Below the pieces are notes generated by a model. It was not told the origin of the DNA. It did no database searches and saw only the letters and a list, made by a program, of their open reading frames with translations. DNA of 64,000 bases from positions 2,108,001-2,172,000 of the forward strand of contig NZ_OZ246019.1 of NCBI RefSeq assembly GCF_965230805.1, written 5' to 3'. Source of the DNA: Marinifilum sp965230805. GTDB taxonomy: Bacteria > Bacteroidota > Bacteroidia > Bacteroidales > Marinifilaceae. The translations under genes and the position numbers were made by a program. This document shows positions 43,412-52,305 of the stretch, piece after piece. Numbering within the stretch: position 1 is the first letter of the stretch; each line of letters opens with the position of its first letter.

Positions 43412-44281
43412 ATGGCTAATTTAAAAGAAATTCGTACTCGTATTTCGTCGGTTCAGAAAACCAAACAGGTTACTGCAGCGATGAAAATGGTTTCTGCTGC
43501 AAAACTGAAAAAAGCTCAGGACGCCATTGTACAAATTCGTCCCTATGCCGATAAATTGCACGAGATTCTTTCGAATCTTACCGGGAGCTTAATACCTGAT
43601 GACAATTTGTATGGCATCGAGCGAAAAGCCGACAAGATATTATTGATTGCAATTACTTCCAATAAAGGACTTTGTGGAGCTTTTAATTCAAATGTGATGA
43701 AGCAGGTTAATGTCCTTACCGAAGGGGTATATGCCAGTCAGAGTCAACAAGGACATGTTGATGTACTTTGTATAGGAAAACAGGCTTACGAGATATTAAA
43801 GAAAACTCATAAGGTTATTGGTGAGCACAACAGCTTATACGATGATTTGAGTTTTGAAAATGTTTCGGCACTGGCAGAATCGATCATGGAAGAGTTTGTT
43901 GACGGCAGATACGATAAGGTAGAATTGGTGTACAACCAGTTTAAAAATGCTGGTGTGCAGATTCTAACCACCGAACAATTCCTGCCTGTTCAGCACGAAG
44001 AGGAGGAGAATCATGTTCATTCGGATTACATTTTCGAGCCAAATAAAGAAGAGATCGTTCAGGATTTAATTCCTAAATCCTTAAAAACACAATTCTTTAA
44101 AGCAATGTTAGATTCCTTTGCATCGGAGCATGGCGCGCGAATGACCGCAATGCACAAAGCAACCGATAATGCATCTGATTTGCTTCAGGATTTGAATTTA
44201 ACTTACAACAAAGCTCGTCAAGCTGCAATTACCAACGAAATTTTGGAAATTGTATCAGGAGCAAACGCCTTAGCCCAATAA
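43412..44281 (+). CDS. atpG: F0F1 ATP synthase subunit gamma
   Basis: Central rotor shaft, 289 residues. The N-terminal coiled coil is ISSVQKTKQVTAAMKMVSAAKLKKAQ; ITSNKGLCGAFNSNV is the conserved core; the C-terminus is the paired helix MTAMHKATDNASDLLQDLNLTYNKARQAAITNEILEIVSGANAL. It closes the first atp block and is followed by a strong terminator. Confidence 0.97.
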   Translation: MANLKEIRTRISSVQKTKQVTAAMKMVSAAKLKKAQDAIVQIRPYADKLHEILSNLTGSLIPDDNLYGIERKADKILLIAITSNKGLCGAFNSNVMKQVNVLTEGVYASQSQQGHVDVLCIGKQAYEILKKTHKVIGEHNSLYDDLSFENVSALAESIMEEFVDGRYDKVELVYNQFKNAGVQILTTEQFLPVQHEEEENHVHSDYIFEPNKEEIVQDLIPKSLKTQFFKAMLDSFASEHGARMTAMHKATDNASDLLQDLNLTYNKARQAAITNEILEIVSGANALAQ

Positions 44282-44340
44282 GACCCAAAAGTGGTTTAAA
44301 AGGGATAAAACGACCATATTTAAAAGATTTATATTGCTGC

Positions 44341-44372
44341 AAACGCCTCATTCGAAAGAGTGGGGCGTTTTT
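44341..44372 (+). terminator. atpG terminator
   Basis: AAACGCCTCA and TGGGGCGTTT form a 10-bp stem with one T-G pair and a 10-base loop, followed by TTATT. It ends the atpBEFHAG transcript. Confidence 0.8.
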
Positions 44373-44425
44373 ATTATCGAGATTTTTGAATACATTTAAT
44401 ACTTCATAAGCTATCCTATAGTTTA

Positions 44426-44433
44426 TATCTTTG
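44426..44433 (+). promoter_or_regulatory. -7 element of the AAA ATPase/DUF4276 pair
   Basis: TATCTTTG matches TAnnTTTG and ends 27 bp before the ATG at 44461. An in-frame TTG at 44431 lies inside it and is therefore not the start. Confidence 0.5.
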
Positions 44434-44460
44434 CATTTATACCGAATTATACTGAAAAGA

Positions 44461-45552
44461 ATGATAACCAGACTACAACTTAGTGGCTATAAATCCATAA
44501 AGAATCTAGATATTCGTTTAGAATCCATTAATATTTTATTGGGAAGCAATGGGGTAGGAAAGAGTAATTTTATTTCTCTTTTTTCTCTGCTGCGAAACTT
44601 GTATCAGAGTAACTTTCAGAACTATGTTGAGATAAAAGGTGGCGCTGATAGCCTTCTTCATTTTGGAAGAAAACATACTTCTAACATTGGTATTGATATT
44701 TGTTTCGGATCGGAAAATAACGATAAAAATAGATTTATAGTAGACATAGAGGCTGCTCAGGACTCATTCATATTAAAATCGATTGACACAGCATTTAAAC
44801 CTGTAACAAATTGGCATTATAATTATTTTGAGAGTAATGTACGTGAATCTAATTTTGCAAATATTAGATCAGGGCAAGCATATTACGTTAATGATTATTT
44901 ACAAGAGTTTGATGTTTATCACTTTCATGATACAGGAGATCAATCTCCAATGAAGGGGAAATGTAATATTGATGATAATTATAGGTTGAAAAGAGATGGA
45001 TCAAATTTAGCTGCATTTTTGTATTATCTAAAAAAAAGACATTTCAAACATTTTAAAAGAATAGAGATGACCATTAGGTCAATAGCTCCATTTTTTGATC
45101 GCTTCGATCTAAAACCAAATCGCTTAAATGAGCAAAAAATTCAGTTGGAGTGGAAAGAAAAGGGTTTTCCAGATGCTTATTTTGATTCTTATCATCTTTC
45201 TGACGGAACTCTTCGTTTCATTTGTCTAGCCACATTGCTCATGCAGCCAGAGCCTCCCAAAACTATAATCATTGATGAGCCTGAATTGGGTTTACATCCT
45301 GTTGCAGTGAATAAACTAGCATCCTTAATCCGTAAAATCTCTTCTAAAAGTCAGGTTATTGTGTCAACTCAGTCCATCAATTTAATTGATAATTTCGAGC
45401 CAGAGAATATCATTGTGACCGATAGAAAAGACAACAGTTCTACATTTAGAAGACTTAATTCAGATGAACTATCTTCTTGGCTTGAAGAATACACTTTAGG
45501 TGATATTTGGGGAAAGAATTTATTTGGAGCTCAACCATACAATAACATTTAG
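44461..45552 (+). CDS. AAA_21-type ATPase (SMC/OLD-like), first gene of a two-gene module
   Basis: About 363 residues from ATG 44461. The ABC-like ATPase motifs are all present: N-terminal SGYKSIKNLDIRL strands, Walker A GSNGVGKSN (about residue 31), signature region YHLSDGTLRFICLATLL, Walker B KTIIIDEPELGLHP and the switch region VIVSTQSINLIDNFEPENII. There is no C-terminal Toprim domain; the partner gene three bases downstream may supply the effector. Such ATPases paired with a small nuclease-like protein are common in anti-phage loci (PARIS, OLD/Gabija, AbiL types), so defence is an inference. It sits alone between atpG and atpDC blocks. Confidence 0.85.
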   Translation: MITRLQLSGYKSIKNLDIRLESINILLGSNGVGKSNFISLFSLLRNLYQSNFQNYVEIKGGADSLLHFGRKHTSNIGIDICFGSENNDKNRFIVDIEAAQDSFILKSIDTAFKPVTNWHYNYFESNVRESNFANIRSGQAYYVNDYLQEFDVYHFHDTGDQSPMKGKCNIDDNYRLKRDGSNLAAFLYYLKKRHFKHFKRIEMTIRSIAPFFDRFDLKPNRLNEQKIQLEWKEKGFPDAYFDSYHLSDGTLRFICLATLLMQPEPPKTIIIDEPELGLHPVAVNKLASLIRKISSKSQVIVSTQSINLIDNFEPENIIVTDRKDNSSTFRRLNSDELSSWLEEYTLGDIWGKNLFGAQPYNNI

Positions 45553-45555
45553 AGT

Positions 45556-46221
45556 ATGAATAGAATTGTGTTCATTGTAGAAGGTGATACAGAAATACTT
45601 TTGGTTGAAAAAGTCATAATGCCATACATCTATGAGTTGGGTTATCAAATCTCATACAATTGCCAGACCATTACCACCAATAGAAAGCAGCATAAAAAAG
45701 GAGGAGTAGGAAGTTATGGAAAATTCAAAAATGAGATACTACGAACCATTGCTCAAGGGGATGTATTGGTAACAAGCCTGATTGATTTCTTTAAATTACC
45801 TACTGATTTTCCTTCTTTTAAAAATGATTCCAACAGGATAGAAGAGATCGAGAAAGGTATATTGGAAGACTTTGACAGTAACCCAAATTTAATTCCATAC
45901 ATTCAAAGACATGAGGTAGAGGCTTTGATGTATTCAAATATGGATGGGTTTGAATTGGTAATGGATGACGAAGATCAATTGGAAAAGGTACAACAGATTA
46001 TGGATGAATATCCCAATCCTGAAGATATTAACAATTCTCCAGAAACAGCACCATCGAAACGTTTACAAGGAATATTTAATTACGATAAAACTGGTGATGG
46101 TGAAATGATTTTTGAAATGGTAGGAATACAGGCGATGCTTGATAAATGCCCACGTTTTGCTAAATGGATTAATGAAATAAGAGCTAAGCTTGATGAGATG
46201 ACCAATAAAGATACAATATGA
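45556..46221 (+). CDS. DUF4276-family protein, partner of the AAA ATPase
   Basis: A 221-residue protein. The N-terminus VFIVEGDTEILLVEKVI is the acidic start motif of the family (VEGxTE), followed by a basic stretch (TTNRKQHKKGGVGSY), SLIDFFKLPTDFPSF (the D[FY][YF]xLP motif) and IQRHEVEALMYSNMDGF. These acidic motifs are Toprim-like (Glu then DxD-type), which would fit a nuclease, but no activity is established. Three bases separate it from the ATPase stop codon, so the two are coupled. The C-terminal part PSKRLQGIFNYDKTGDGEMIFEMVG is also typical of the family. Confidence 0.8.
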   Translation: MNRIVFIVEGDTEILLVEKVIMPYIYELGYQISYNCQTITTNRKQHKKGGVGSYGKFKNEILRTIAQGDVLVTSLIDFFKLPTDFPSFKNDSNRIEEIEKGILEDFDSNPNLIPYIQRHEVEALMYSNMDGFELVMDDEDQLEKVQQIMDEYPNPEDINNSPETAPSKRLQGIFNYDKTGDGEMIFEMVGIQAMLDKCPRFAKWINEIRAKLDEMTNKDTI

Positions 46222-46293
46222 TTCTAACTTCTTTTAAAGATTTATAATACAGTTAACACTTCATCCTAAAAAAAGCGATGTTTGTTTCTATAC

Positions 46294-46552
46294 TAACGTG
46301 AGTTCGACGTAAAATTCGTTCACAGTTTGATCTGATTTTGAGTAGAAATTTTCGAAGGAATATCGGGATATTTCAAGAAGATCTGAGGAAATTTATGCCG
46401 AAAGCAGGCAAACACATAATGGAAAGTTCTCTTTACGACATCTTCACATTAAAAATTCCTCAAAATAGCCCGCTATTCTTTCCAAATTTTTAATGCAAAT
46501 CTATCGCAAATATAACTTTCTGTGGATAGAATTTTATGTCGAACTCACGTTA
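46294..46552. mobile_element. 259-bp MITE-like element with 24-bp terminal inverted repeats
   Basis: Left end 46294-46317 begins TAACGTGAGTTCGACG; right end 46529-46552 ends GTCGAACTCACGTTA. The two 24-bp ends are inverse complements at 23 of 24 positions. Both sides carry the direct repeat TATAC (46289-46293 and 46553-46557), a 5-bp target duplication. No coding frame lies inside, so it would need a transposase from elsewhere. Related, decayed copies are at 28354 and 38452. Confidence 0.85.
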
Positions 46553-46575
46553 TATACCAGTGAAACATACAAATA

Positions 46576-46604
46576 CAAAAATCCCCACTTCAATTAAAGT
46601 GAGG
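46576..46604 (-). terminator. terminator of the HU-like gene (leftward)
   Basis: On the minus strand CCTCACTT and AAGTGGGG form an 8-bp stem with one T-G pair and a TAATTG-size loop, followed by ATTTTTG. If used, the tandem repeat at 46632-46746 is part of the 3' untranslated region of the HU-like mRNA. Confidence 0.6.
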
Positions 46605-46631
46605 AATAACTTTCTTTTCATAGCTGCCAGT

Positions 46632-46746
46632 ACTTTGAGACGACAACTGCATGCACTTTGAGACGACAACTGCATACACTTTGAGTCGACAACTGCATAC
46701 ACTTTGAGTCGACAACTGCATACACTTTGACACTCAAAGTGTATGC
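46632..46746. repeat. 23-bp tandem repeat (four units) capped by a palindrome
   Basis: Four head-to-tail 23-bp units start at 46632, 46655, 46678 and 46701. Each begins ACTTTGAG(A/T)CGACAAC and continues into TGCAT(A/G)C. A partial fifth unit is inverted on itself: GCATACACTTTGA and TCAAAGTGTATGC form a perfect 13-bp inverted repeat with a 3-base spacer (46718-46746). Confidence 0.9.
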
Positions 46747-46772
46747 ACTAAAACACTCAGTAGGCAGTTTCT

Positions 46773-47471
46773 TTAACTAATGGTCAATGAAAACTTACTT
46801 GTAGTTTCTTTTATTCCCTTGGTTGTGTATGCCCCAAATGTACTTTGGGTTTTTATTCTTATTCTATATTTTCCAATAGCAAGATCAGGAATTAAACCAA
46901 CGATTTTCTTTTGTCCATTATCAGCAATCTGTGTTACTTTTGTTTCTGTGCCATCTTCGGCTACAAAGAAAAAGCCTATGCCAGCATCTTCACCTGCTAT
47001 TTTTAGTCGCTTGCCGTGTATTTCGAATAAGCTGTTCTTTGTAAGTTTATCGTTTTTACTTTGCGTAGCAATGTCGATAAAACTGGAGATTACAGGATCG
47101 GTTTCAACACTGTCTACCTTGGTTAATTGTACTTGCTCAATGGCATCTCTTACCTGCGTACCATTTGTAAGATTCACATTGATTTGATGTTTTTCAGGGT
47201 CGAATACATCTGTATCTTCATCGAATACACCTGTAATGGAATAAGCAAGATTAAAGATAGGCAGATTAATATTTTCGCCTCGACGTATGCATTCCTCAAT
47301 GATTTGGAAAAAGGCAGTCAAAACGGCGTTAATATCAGTTCTGCTCAATACGTTTCTTTTCTCAAGCATCAGTTGAATGATAGCATCCAGGTCGTGCGAT
47401 TTTTCGGTTAATATGCGAGCTGCATAATTGTTTTCATCGGTTAGTTGGTTTTCTTTTAAATAGTACTTCAT
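46773..47471 (-). CDS. HU-like DNA-binding domain + DUF4469 protein
   Basis: A 232-residue protein. Residues about 1-125 resemble the Bacteroidota HU/IHF-like DNA-binding domain (AIIQLMLEKRNVLSRTDINAVLTAFFQIIEECIRRGENINLPIFNLAYSITG, where normal HU has a flanking beta-arm); residues 130-232 resemble the Ig-like DUF4469 domain (IHGKRLKIAGEDAGIGFFFVAEDGTE...). Such proteins are abundant in Bacteroidales and poorly understood; they may be nucleoid associated. The terminator and tandem repeat above lie directly downstream on the transcribed side. Confidence 0.75.
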   Translation of the reverse strand: MKYYLKENQLTDENNYAARILTEKSHDLDAIIQLMLEKRNVLSRTDINAVLTAFFQIIEECIRRGENINLPIFNLAYSITGVFDEDTDVFDPEKHQINVNLTNGTQVRDAIEQVQLTKVDSVETDPVISSFIDIATQSKNDKLTKNSLFEIHGKRLKIAGEDAGIGFFFVAEDGTETKVTQIADNGQKKIVGLIPDLAIGKYRIRIKTQSTFGAYTTKGIKETTSKFSLTIS

Positions 47472-47627
47472 ACTCTATTGGGTTTTAATAATTGTATTAA
47501 CAAAATCAGAAGCAAAATTATGTCATAGAAAATGTTTTGCAATAGCCGTTTTTAGCTATTTTTATGAATTCAAAATACCTGCTGTATCTCATAAGTCGAA
47601 CTGACTAAGAATTTTGCAAATAGAATA

Positions 47628-48353
47628 GTGGCTTTTAACAAATCATATCAAATAGAAGAAAGTGATATCGACTTGCATAAACTGGAAGAGTATCAAGAAT
47701 TATTTAAAAGGCTTGACCCAATAAGTCAAAGTTCTTTATTGGTTATTGATTATTACCACAGCAAATATTTTTATATATCAGAAAAAGTAAAAATTAAGTT
47801 GGGATTAGACTCTGATTCGACAGATGCAGTAGCAAAAAAAATCCGGATACATCCCGATGATCATTTAATTATCGATTCATTAGATAGAGCCATAAAATAC
47901 ATTTGCAGTCAAGCAATTGACGAGAGAAAGAAGTATCGTTTGGTAAACAATTTTCGAGTTTGCAATGAGTCGAAACAATACGTTCGCATATTTGTACAGC
48001 ACTCTATTTTGGAAATGGACAAACGAGGCAATATCTGGTTGGGCTTGCGAAAAATAGATTATGACCCGGATCAGGGGATGGACAAGCCTGCTGTTTCCTT
48101 TCTTCAGCATGTAGAAACGAACGAAATTGTTTATACCATTTATGGTGATACAGAAAGTGGTTTGATCTCGAAAAGGGAGAGGGAAGTGCTTAAGCTAATT
48201 TCGGATGGATATGCCAGCAAACAGATTGCAGACAGATTGTTTATCAGTGAGAACACCGTAAACAATCATCGAAAGAATATCCTAAGAAAACTACATGCAA
48301 GCAATACATTCGAAGCCATTCATAAAGCAGTAAGGGCAAGAATCATTAAGTAG
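47628..48353 (+). CDS. LuxR-family regulator with PAS-like sensor
   Basis: A 241-residue protein. The N-terminal part (about 25-150) resembles a PAS fold (LLVIDYYHSKYFYISEKVKIKLGLD; HPDDHLIIDSLDRAIKYI; KKYRLVNNFRVCNESKQYVRIFVQHSI). The C-terminal part (175-238) is a LuxR/GerE helix-turn-helix: ISKREREVLKLISDGYASKQIADRLFISENTVNNHRKNIL. No receiver domain is present. The start codon appears to be GTG. Ligand and targets unknown; the RND gene follows 268 bp downstream on the same strand. Confidence 0.82.
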   Translation: MAFNKSYQIEESDIDLHKLEEYQELFKRLDPISQSSLLVIDYYHSKYFYISEKVKIKLGLDSDSTDAVAKKIRIHPDDHLIIDSLDRAIKYICSQAIDERKKYRLVNNFRVCNESKQYVRIFVQHSILEMDKRGNIWLGLRKIDYDPDQGMDKPAVSFLQHVETNEIVYTIYGDTESGLISKREREVLKLISDGYASKQIADRLFISENTVNNHRKNILRKLHASNTFEAIHKAVRARIIK

Positions 48354-48621
48354 CCTATAAAAACAGGATGTACTCGCCTAGCTTACAGATCACATAGCAA
48401 TAGGATTTTAACCATATTCTGCAAGCAATTAATTTGTTAAAACTCAGATGATTTCATACTTTTTCCGTATTTTGGCATCATTATGTTTTAGGCCCAATTC
48501 TTATCAATGTAAATTGATTATTTAGAACATGTACAAGCTTTATTCGCATCTTTTGAAATGAAGATTTTAAGTCGTATTTTCGCCGAACTCTAAAAGAAAT
48601 TGGGAAATAATATAGAATCGT

Positions 48622-51045
48622 ATGTGGAATAGGATAGCAGGAATAATTCTAAGGAATAGAATTTTACTTTTAGTGGTTATTGGGCTTGTAACATCGTTTA
48701 TGGCTTATAAAGCGCAGTTTGTTGAAATGTCCTATACCTATGCAGCCTTACTGCCTGATGATGATCCTGCATCAATCGAATATCAGAAGTTTAGAAATAC
48801 TTTTGGACAGGAAGGGAACATGATGTTCTTTGCCGTGCAAGATCCTGATTTTTATGAGTTGGAAAAATTTAATGATTGGATAGCACTGGGAGATAGTCTT
48901 GGTTCATTGGATGGAATTGATGCAGTGGTATCCATTGCTCATACCTGGAACATAAACAAGAACAAGGAAAAAAAGCGTTTCGAATTTGATCCTATTTTTC
49001 CACACAAAGTTAAAACACAGCACGAACTGGATAGCTTGGCAGCCATTGCCGAAGCCTTGCCATTTTATCACGGCAGCTTTATCAACAAAGAAAGCAACAC
49101 TTATCTTATGGGGATTACGGTTAATGCCAAAATCATTAACTCCAAAGCGCGTGAACCAATGGTTGCAAAGGTTCGTGAAATAACCGATAATTTTACCGAG
49201 AAATACGGACTGAATATGAAATATTCGGGTCTGCCTTACATTCGTGTAGTTACTGCACAGATGATTAAAGGGGAGATGAACATGTTTATTTACTTATCGC
49301 TATTGGTTACGGCCATTATTTTGTTCATGTTCTTCCGTTCGTTTAAAGTGGTATTTTTTTGTATGCTGGTGGTGGGTTTAAGTGTGATTTGGGCAGTAGG
49401 ATCAATGGTGCTGTTCGATTACAAAATCACTTTACTTACTGCAATGCTGCCACCTCTTCTGGTGGTAATTGGGATACCGAACTCGGTCTTCCTGATTAAT
49501 AAATATCACGGAGAATACATTCGCCACAATAATAAAATAAAGGCTTTGCAACGAGTGGTAGCTAAAATTGGGAATGCAACTTTCTTAACCAATCTTACTA
49601 CGGCATCGGGTTTTGCAACCTTTATTGTGACTTCAAGTCAGATTTTAAAGGAGTTTGGAGTAATTGCGGCATTAAATATCATGGTAGTGTTTATGCTATC
49701 GCTATTATTGATTCCTATTATTTTTAGTTTTTTGGCACCACCTGATCATAAGGCCACCAAGCACCTGGATAATAAACTTACAGTGTGGTTTGTGGGCAGA
49801 TTGGAAAAAATTGTTTTAAACCATAGAAATATGGTTTATGCTGTTGCGATTTCCTTGTTGGTTTTAGGAGGATTTGGGATCAGCAAAATGAAGAGTACCG
49901 GTTACATGGTTGATGATTTGCCACACGATAATGAAATTTATCAGGATCTTAAATTTTTCGAAAAGAATATGGATGGGATTATGCCATTGGAGGTAATGGT
50001 TGAAACCACGAAAAAATCAGGGATTCTAAAATCGTCTACTTTAAAACGGCTCAACAAACTGAATGACTCCTTAAAGGCCTATCCCGAAATATCAGGTTCG
50101 GTTTCAATTGTTGAGGCTGCCAAGTTTGCAAATCAGGCCTATTTTAATGGCAAGGAGAAGTATTACAAACTACCAAGCAATCAAACCAAAGACATCATCC
50201 TGTCCTATTTGGCAAAGGCCGAAACAGGCGCTGATTCTAAAGTTTTGGAAACTTTCGTAGATTCTACTCAATCGGTAACAAGAATGAGTTTTAGAATGAA
50301 AGATATTGGAACAACCAGGATGGCAGAAATGGAACAAACCATACTGCAACATGTAAATGAAATTTTTCCAAAAGACAAGTACAATGTGCATGTAACCGGA
50401 TCAAGTATAGTATTCTTTAAAGGAACCCAATACCTGATTCGAAACCTGTTTTTGAGTTTGGCCTTGGCAATATTCTTAATTGCTTCTTTTATGGCCTGGA
50501 TGTTCTCATCGAAAAGAATGGTTATGGTTGCTTTAATTCCAAACCTATTGCCATTAATTGTTACTGCCGCCTTAATGGGCTATTTTGGGATTCCCATCAA
50601 AGCATCTACCATATTGGTGTTTAGCATTGCCTTTGGAATCTCGGTAGATGATACCATTCATTATTTGGCAAAATATCGTCAGGAACTAAAAGCAACCAAT
50701 TGGAGCATCCGGTCATCGGTGGTTTTGGCATTACGTGAAACGGGGCAGAGCATGATGTACACATCTATAATCCTATTTTTTGGATTCAGTATTTTTGCTT
50801 TGTCTGAATTTGGGGGTACTGTATCGCTTGGGGTTTTGGTTTCCATTACTTTGCTATCGGCCATGCTTTCAAATTTGGTACTATTGCCATCCTTATTGCT
50901 AACGCTTGAAAAGGCTATTACAAACCGTTCATTTAAGGAACCACTGCTTCATATTTACGATGAAGAGGAGGATATTGAACTGGATAATTTACGAATTGCA
51001 ATTATTGAGAACAAAGAAGCCGAAAAACAATCTGCTGCTAACTAA
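48622..51045 (+). CDS. RND/MMPL superfamily transporter (HAE3-like)
   Basis: An 807-residue inner-membrane transporter with the two-fold RND layout: each half has one helix, a large periplasmic domain and five helices. Helices include LLLVVIGLVTSFMAY, MFIYLSLLVTAIILFMFF and VVFFCMLVVGLSVIWAVG in half one; LFLSLALAIFLIASFMAWMF and IPIKASTILVFSIAFGISVDD in half two, where the ISVDDTIH sequence carries the acidic pair expected of proton-coupled RND proteins; the half-one equivalent reads VVIGIPNSVFL. Substrate unknown (hydrophobic compounds, lipids or hopanoids are typical for HAE3). It overlaps no other gene and lies upstream of the prenyl synthase. Confidence 0.88.
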   Translation: MWNRIAGIILRNRILLLVVIGLVTSFMAYKAQFVEMSYTYAALLPDDDPASIEYQKFRNTFGQEGNMMFFAVQDPDFYELEKFNDWIALGDSLGSLDGIDAVVSIAHTWNINKNKEKKRFEFDPIFPHKVKTQHELDSLAAIAEALPFYHGSFINKESNTYLMGITVNAKIINSKAREPMVAKVREITDNFTEKYGLNMKYSGLPYIRVVTAQMIKGEMNMFIYLSLLVTAIILFMFFRSFKVVFFCMLVVGLSVIWAVGSMVLFDYKITLLTAMLPPLLVVIGIPNSVFLINKYHGEYIRHNNKIKALQRVVAKIGNATFLTNLTTASGFATFIVTSSQILKEFGVIAALNIMVVFMLSLLLIPIIFSFLAPPDHKATKHLDNKLTVWFVGRLEKIVLNHRNMVYAVAISLLVLGGFGISKMKSTGYMVDDLPHDNEIYQDLKFFEKNMDGIMPLEVMVETTKKSGILKSSTLKRLNKLNDSLKAYPEISGSVSIVEAAKFANQAYFNGKEKYYKLPSNQTKDIILSYLAKAETGADSKVLETFVDSTQSVTRMSFRMKDIGTTRMAEMEQTILQHVNEIFPKDKYNVHVTGSSIVFFKGTQYLIRNLFLSLALAIFLIASFMAWMFSSKRMVMVALIPNLLPLIVTAALMGYFGIPIKASTILVFSIAFGISVDDTIHYLAKYRQELKATNWSIRSSVVLALRETGQSMMYTSIILFFGFSIFALSEFGGTVSLGVLVSITLLSAMLSNLVLLPSLLLTLEKAITNRSFKEPLLHIYDEEEDIELDNLRIAIIENKEAEKQSAAN

Positions 51046-51174
51046 TTTTTTATATTTTAGTGAGCTGTTTTAAAAAGCTTTTACTTGCTGGACTAAAGCT
51101 ATTAGCATGCTCAGGTATCATGCCGAGTTTCGAATTGTTGTGGTTTTGCTTGAGGTCTAAGCAATCAATTTTAT

Positions 51175-51218
51175 CCCGAAAACTTTCGGGCAATGTCTCA
51201 TCCCGATTGCTATCGGAA
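51175..51218. repeat. two short palindromes of the CCCGA...TCGGG type
   Basis: CCCGAAAACTTTCGGG (51175-51190) and TCCCGATTGCTATCGGAA (51201-51218), the second matching 15 of 18 positions of the palindrome at 40888-40905. They occupy the gap before the second prenyl synthase gene. Confidence 0.7.
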
Positions 51219-51236
51219 TCGTAATCTAATAAGAAC

Positions 51237-52211
51237 ATGTATAGTTTTAAAGAACTTCAGGAAATCGTTCAGAATGAAATTGATGGACTGGAGTTTTCTA
51301 CTCCACCCGAAGGTTTGTTCGAACCCATGAAGTATATCCTTGGGATAGGAGGTAAGCGCCTTCGCCCGATTTTAGTACTGCTAAGTGCCAATCTATTTAA
51401 AGAAGATTTAAAGAAAGTTTGCTTGCCCGCAATTGGTATCGAAGTATTTCACAATTTTACCCTATTGCACGACGATGTAATGGATCATGCTCCAATTCGA
51501 AGAAGCAAAGCTACTGTTCACGAAAAATGGAACAGCAATGTGGCCATTCTTTCGGGTGATGCGATGTCGATTAAAGCTTATCAGTACATTGTTAGCTGCG
51601 AAGACAAACATTTACGAGATGTTCTAACAGTGTTTAATCAAACAGCACTTGAGGTATGCGAAGGACAGCAGTTCGATATGGAATTCGAGGACAGAATTGA
51701 TGTGCAGATCGATGAATATCTGGAAATGATTCGCTTAAAAACGGCCGTTCTTTTGGGAGGAAGCTTAAAGATGGGTGCTATCATGGGCGATGCTGATTTA
51801 AAAGACGCAGAACTGTTGTACCATTTTGGAGTAAATCTGGGAATGGCTTTCCAATTACAAGATGATTACCTGGATGTTTTTGGTGATGAAGGAGTATTTG
51901 GTAAAAAGATTGGTGGGGATATTCTTTGCAATAAAAAGACTTATTTGTTGATTAAAGCATTTGAGCTGGCAAAAGCTGATGATAAAAAAGAATTGGAAAC
52001 ATGGATTACTGCAAAAGATTTTAATCCGGAAGAAAAAATTAAAGCAGTAAGGTCAATTTACGAAAAACTTAATGTGAAAGATAAATCACAATCTAAGATT
52101 GATGAGTATTTTAGCCTTTGCTTGGAGTACTTGGATAAAGTAAATGTTCCTGCCGAAAAGAAGTCGGAATTGTACTCTATGGTGAAGAAATTAGTAAATC
52201 GTTCCGTTTAA
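51237..52211 (+). CDS. short-chain polyprenyl diphosphate synthase (farnesyl/geranylgeranyl type)
   Basis: A 324-residue trans-prenyltransferase with DDxxD motifs in LLHDDVMDHAPIRR and LQDDYLDVFGD. Residue -5 from the first motif is Phe (HNFTLLHDD), which normally limits the chain to C15-C20, in contrast with the other prenyl synthase at 11032-12018 (Ala). Metal and diphosphate binding residues (GGKRLRPIL near the N-terminus) are intact. It lies 94 bp upstream of atpD on the same strand, with no functional link apparent. Confidence 0.87.
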   Translation: MYSFKELQEIVQNEIDGLEFSTPPEGLFEPMKYILGIGGKRLRPILVLLSANLFKEDLKKVCLPAIGIEVFHNFTLLHDDVMDHAPIRRSKATVHEKWNSNVAILSGDAMSIKAYQYIVSCEDKHLRDVLTVFNQTALEVCEGQQFDMEFEDRIDVQIDEYLEMIRLKTAVLLGGSLKMGAIMGDADLKDAELLYHFGVNLGMAFQLQDDYLDVFGDEGVFGKKIGGDILCNKKTYLLIKAFELAKADDKKELETWITAKDFNPEEKIKAVRSIYEKLNVKDKSQSKIDEYFSLCLEYLDKVNVPAEKKSELYSMVKKLVNRSV

Positions 52212-52305
52212 GAGTGTTAAATTGTTAAGATAACATTCTCCTTTATTGGTAAAAAATTCTAAATTTGTCATCACGCGATATTAATGATCCAAAAATAAAT
52301 AGTAA

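Noticed and set aside
46632..46746. Possible CRISPR array
   Set aside because: The 23-bp units are directly adjacent with no spacers, and no cas gene is near.
48354..48621. Repeat or regulatory element upstream of the RND transporter
   Set aside because: The 268-bp stretch has no recognisable repeat, hairpin with T-run or promoter pair.
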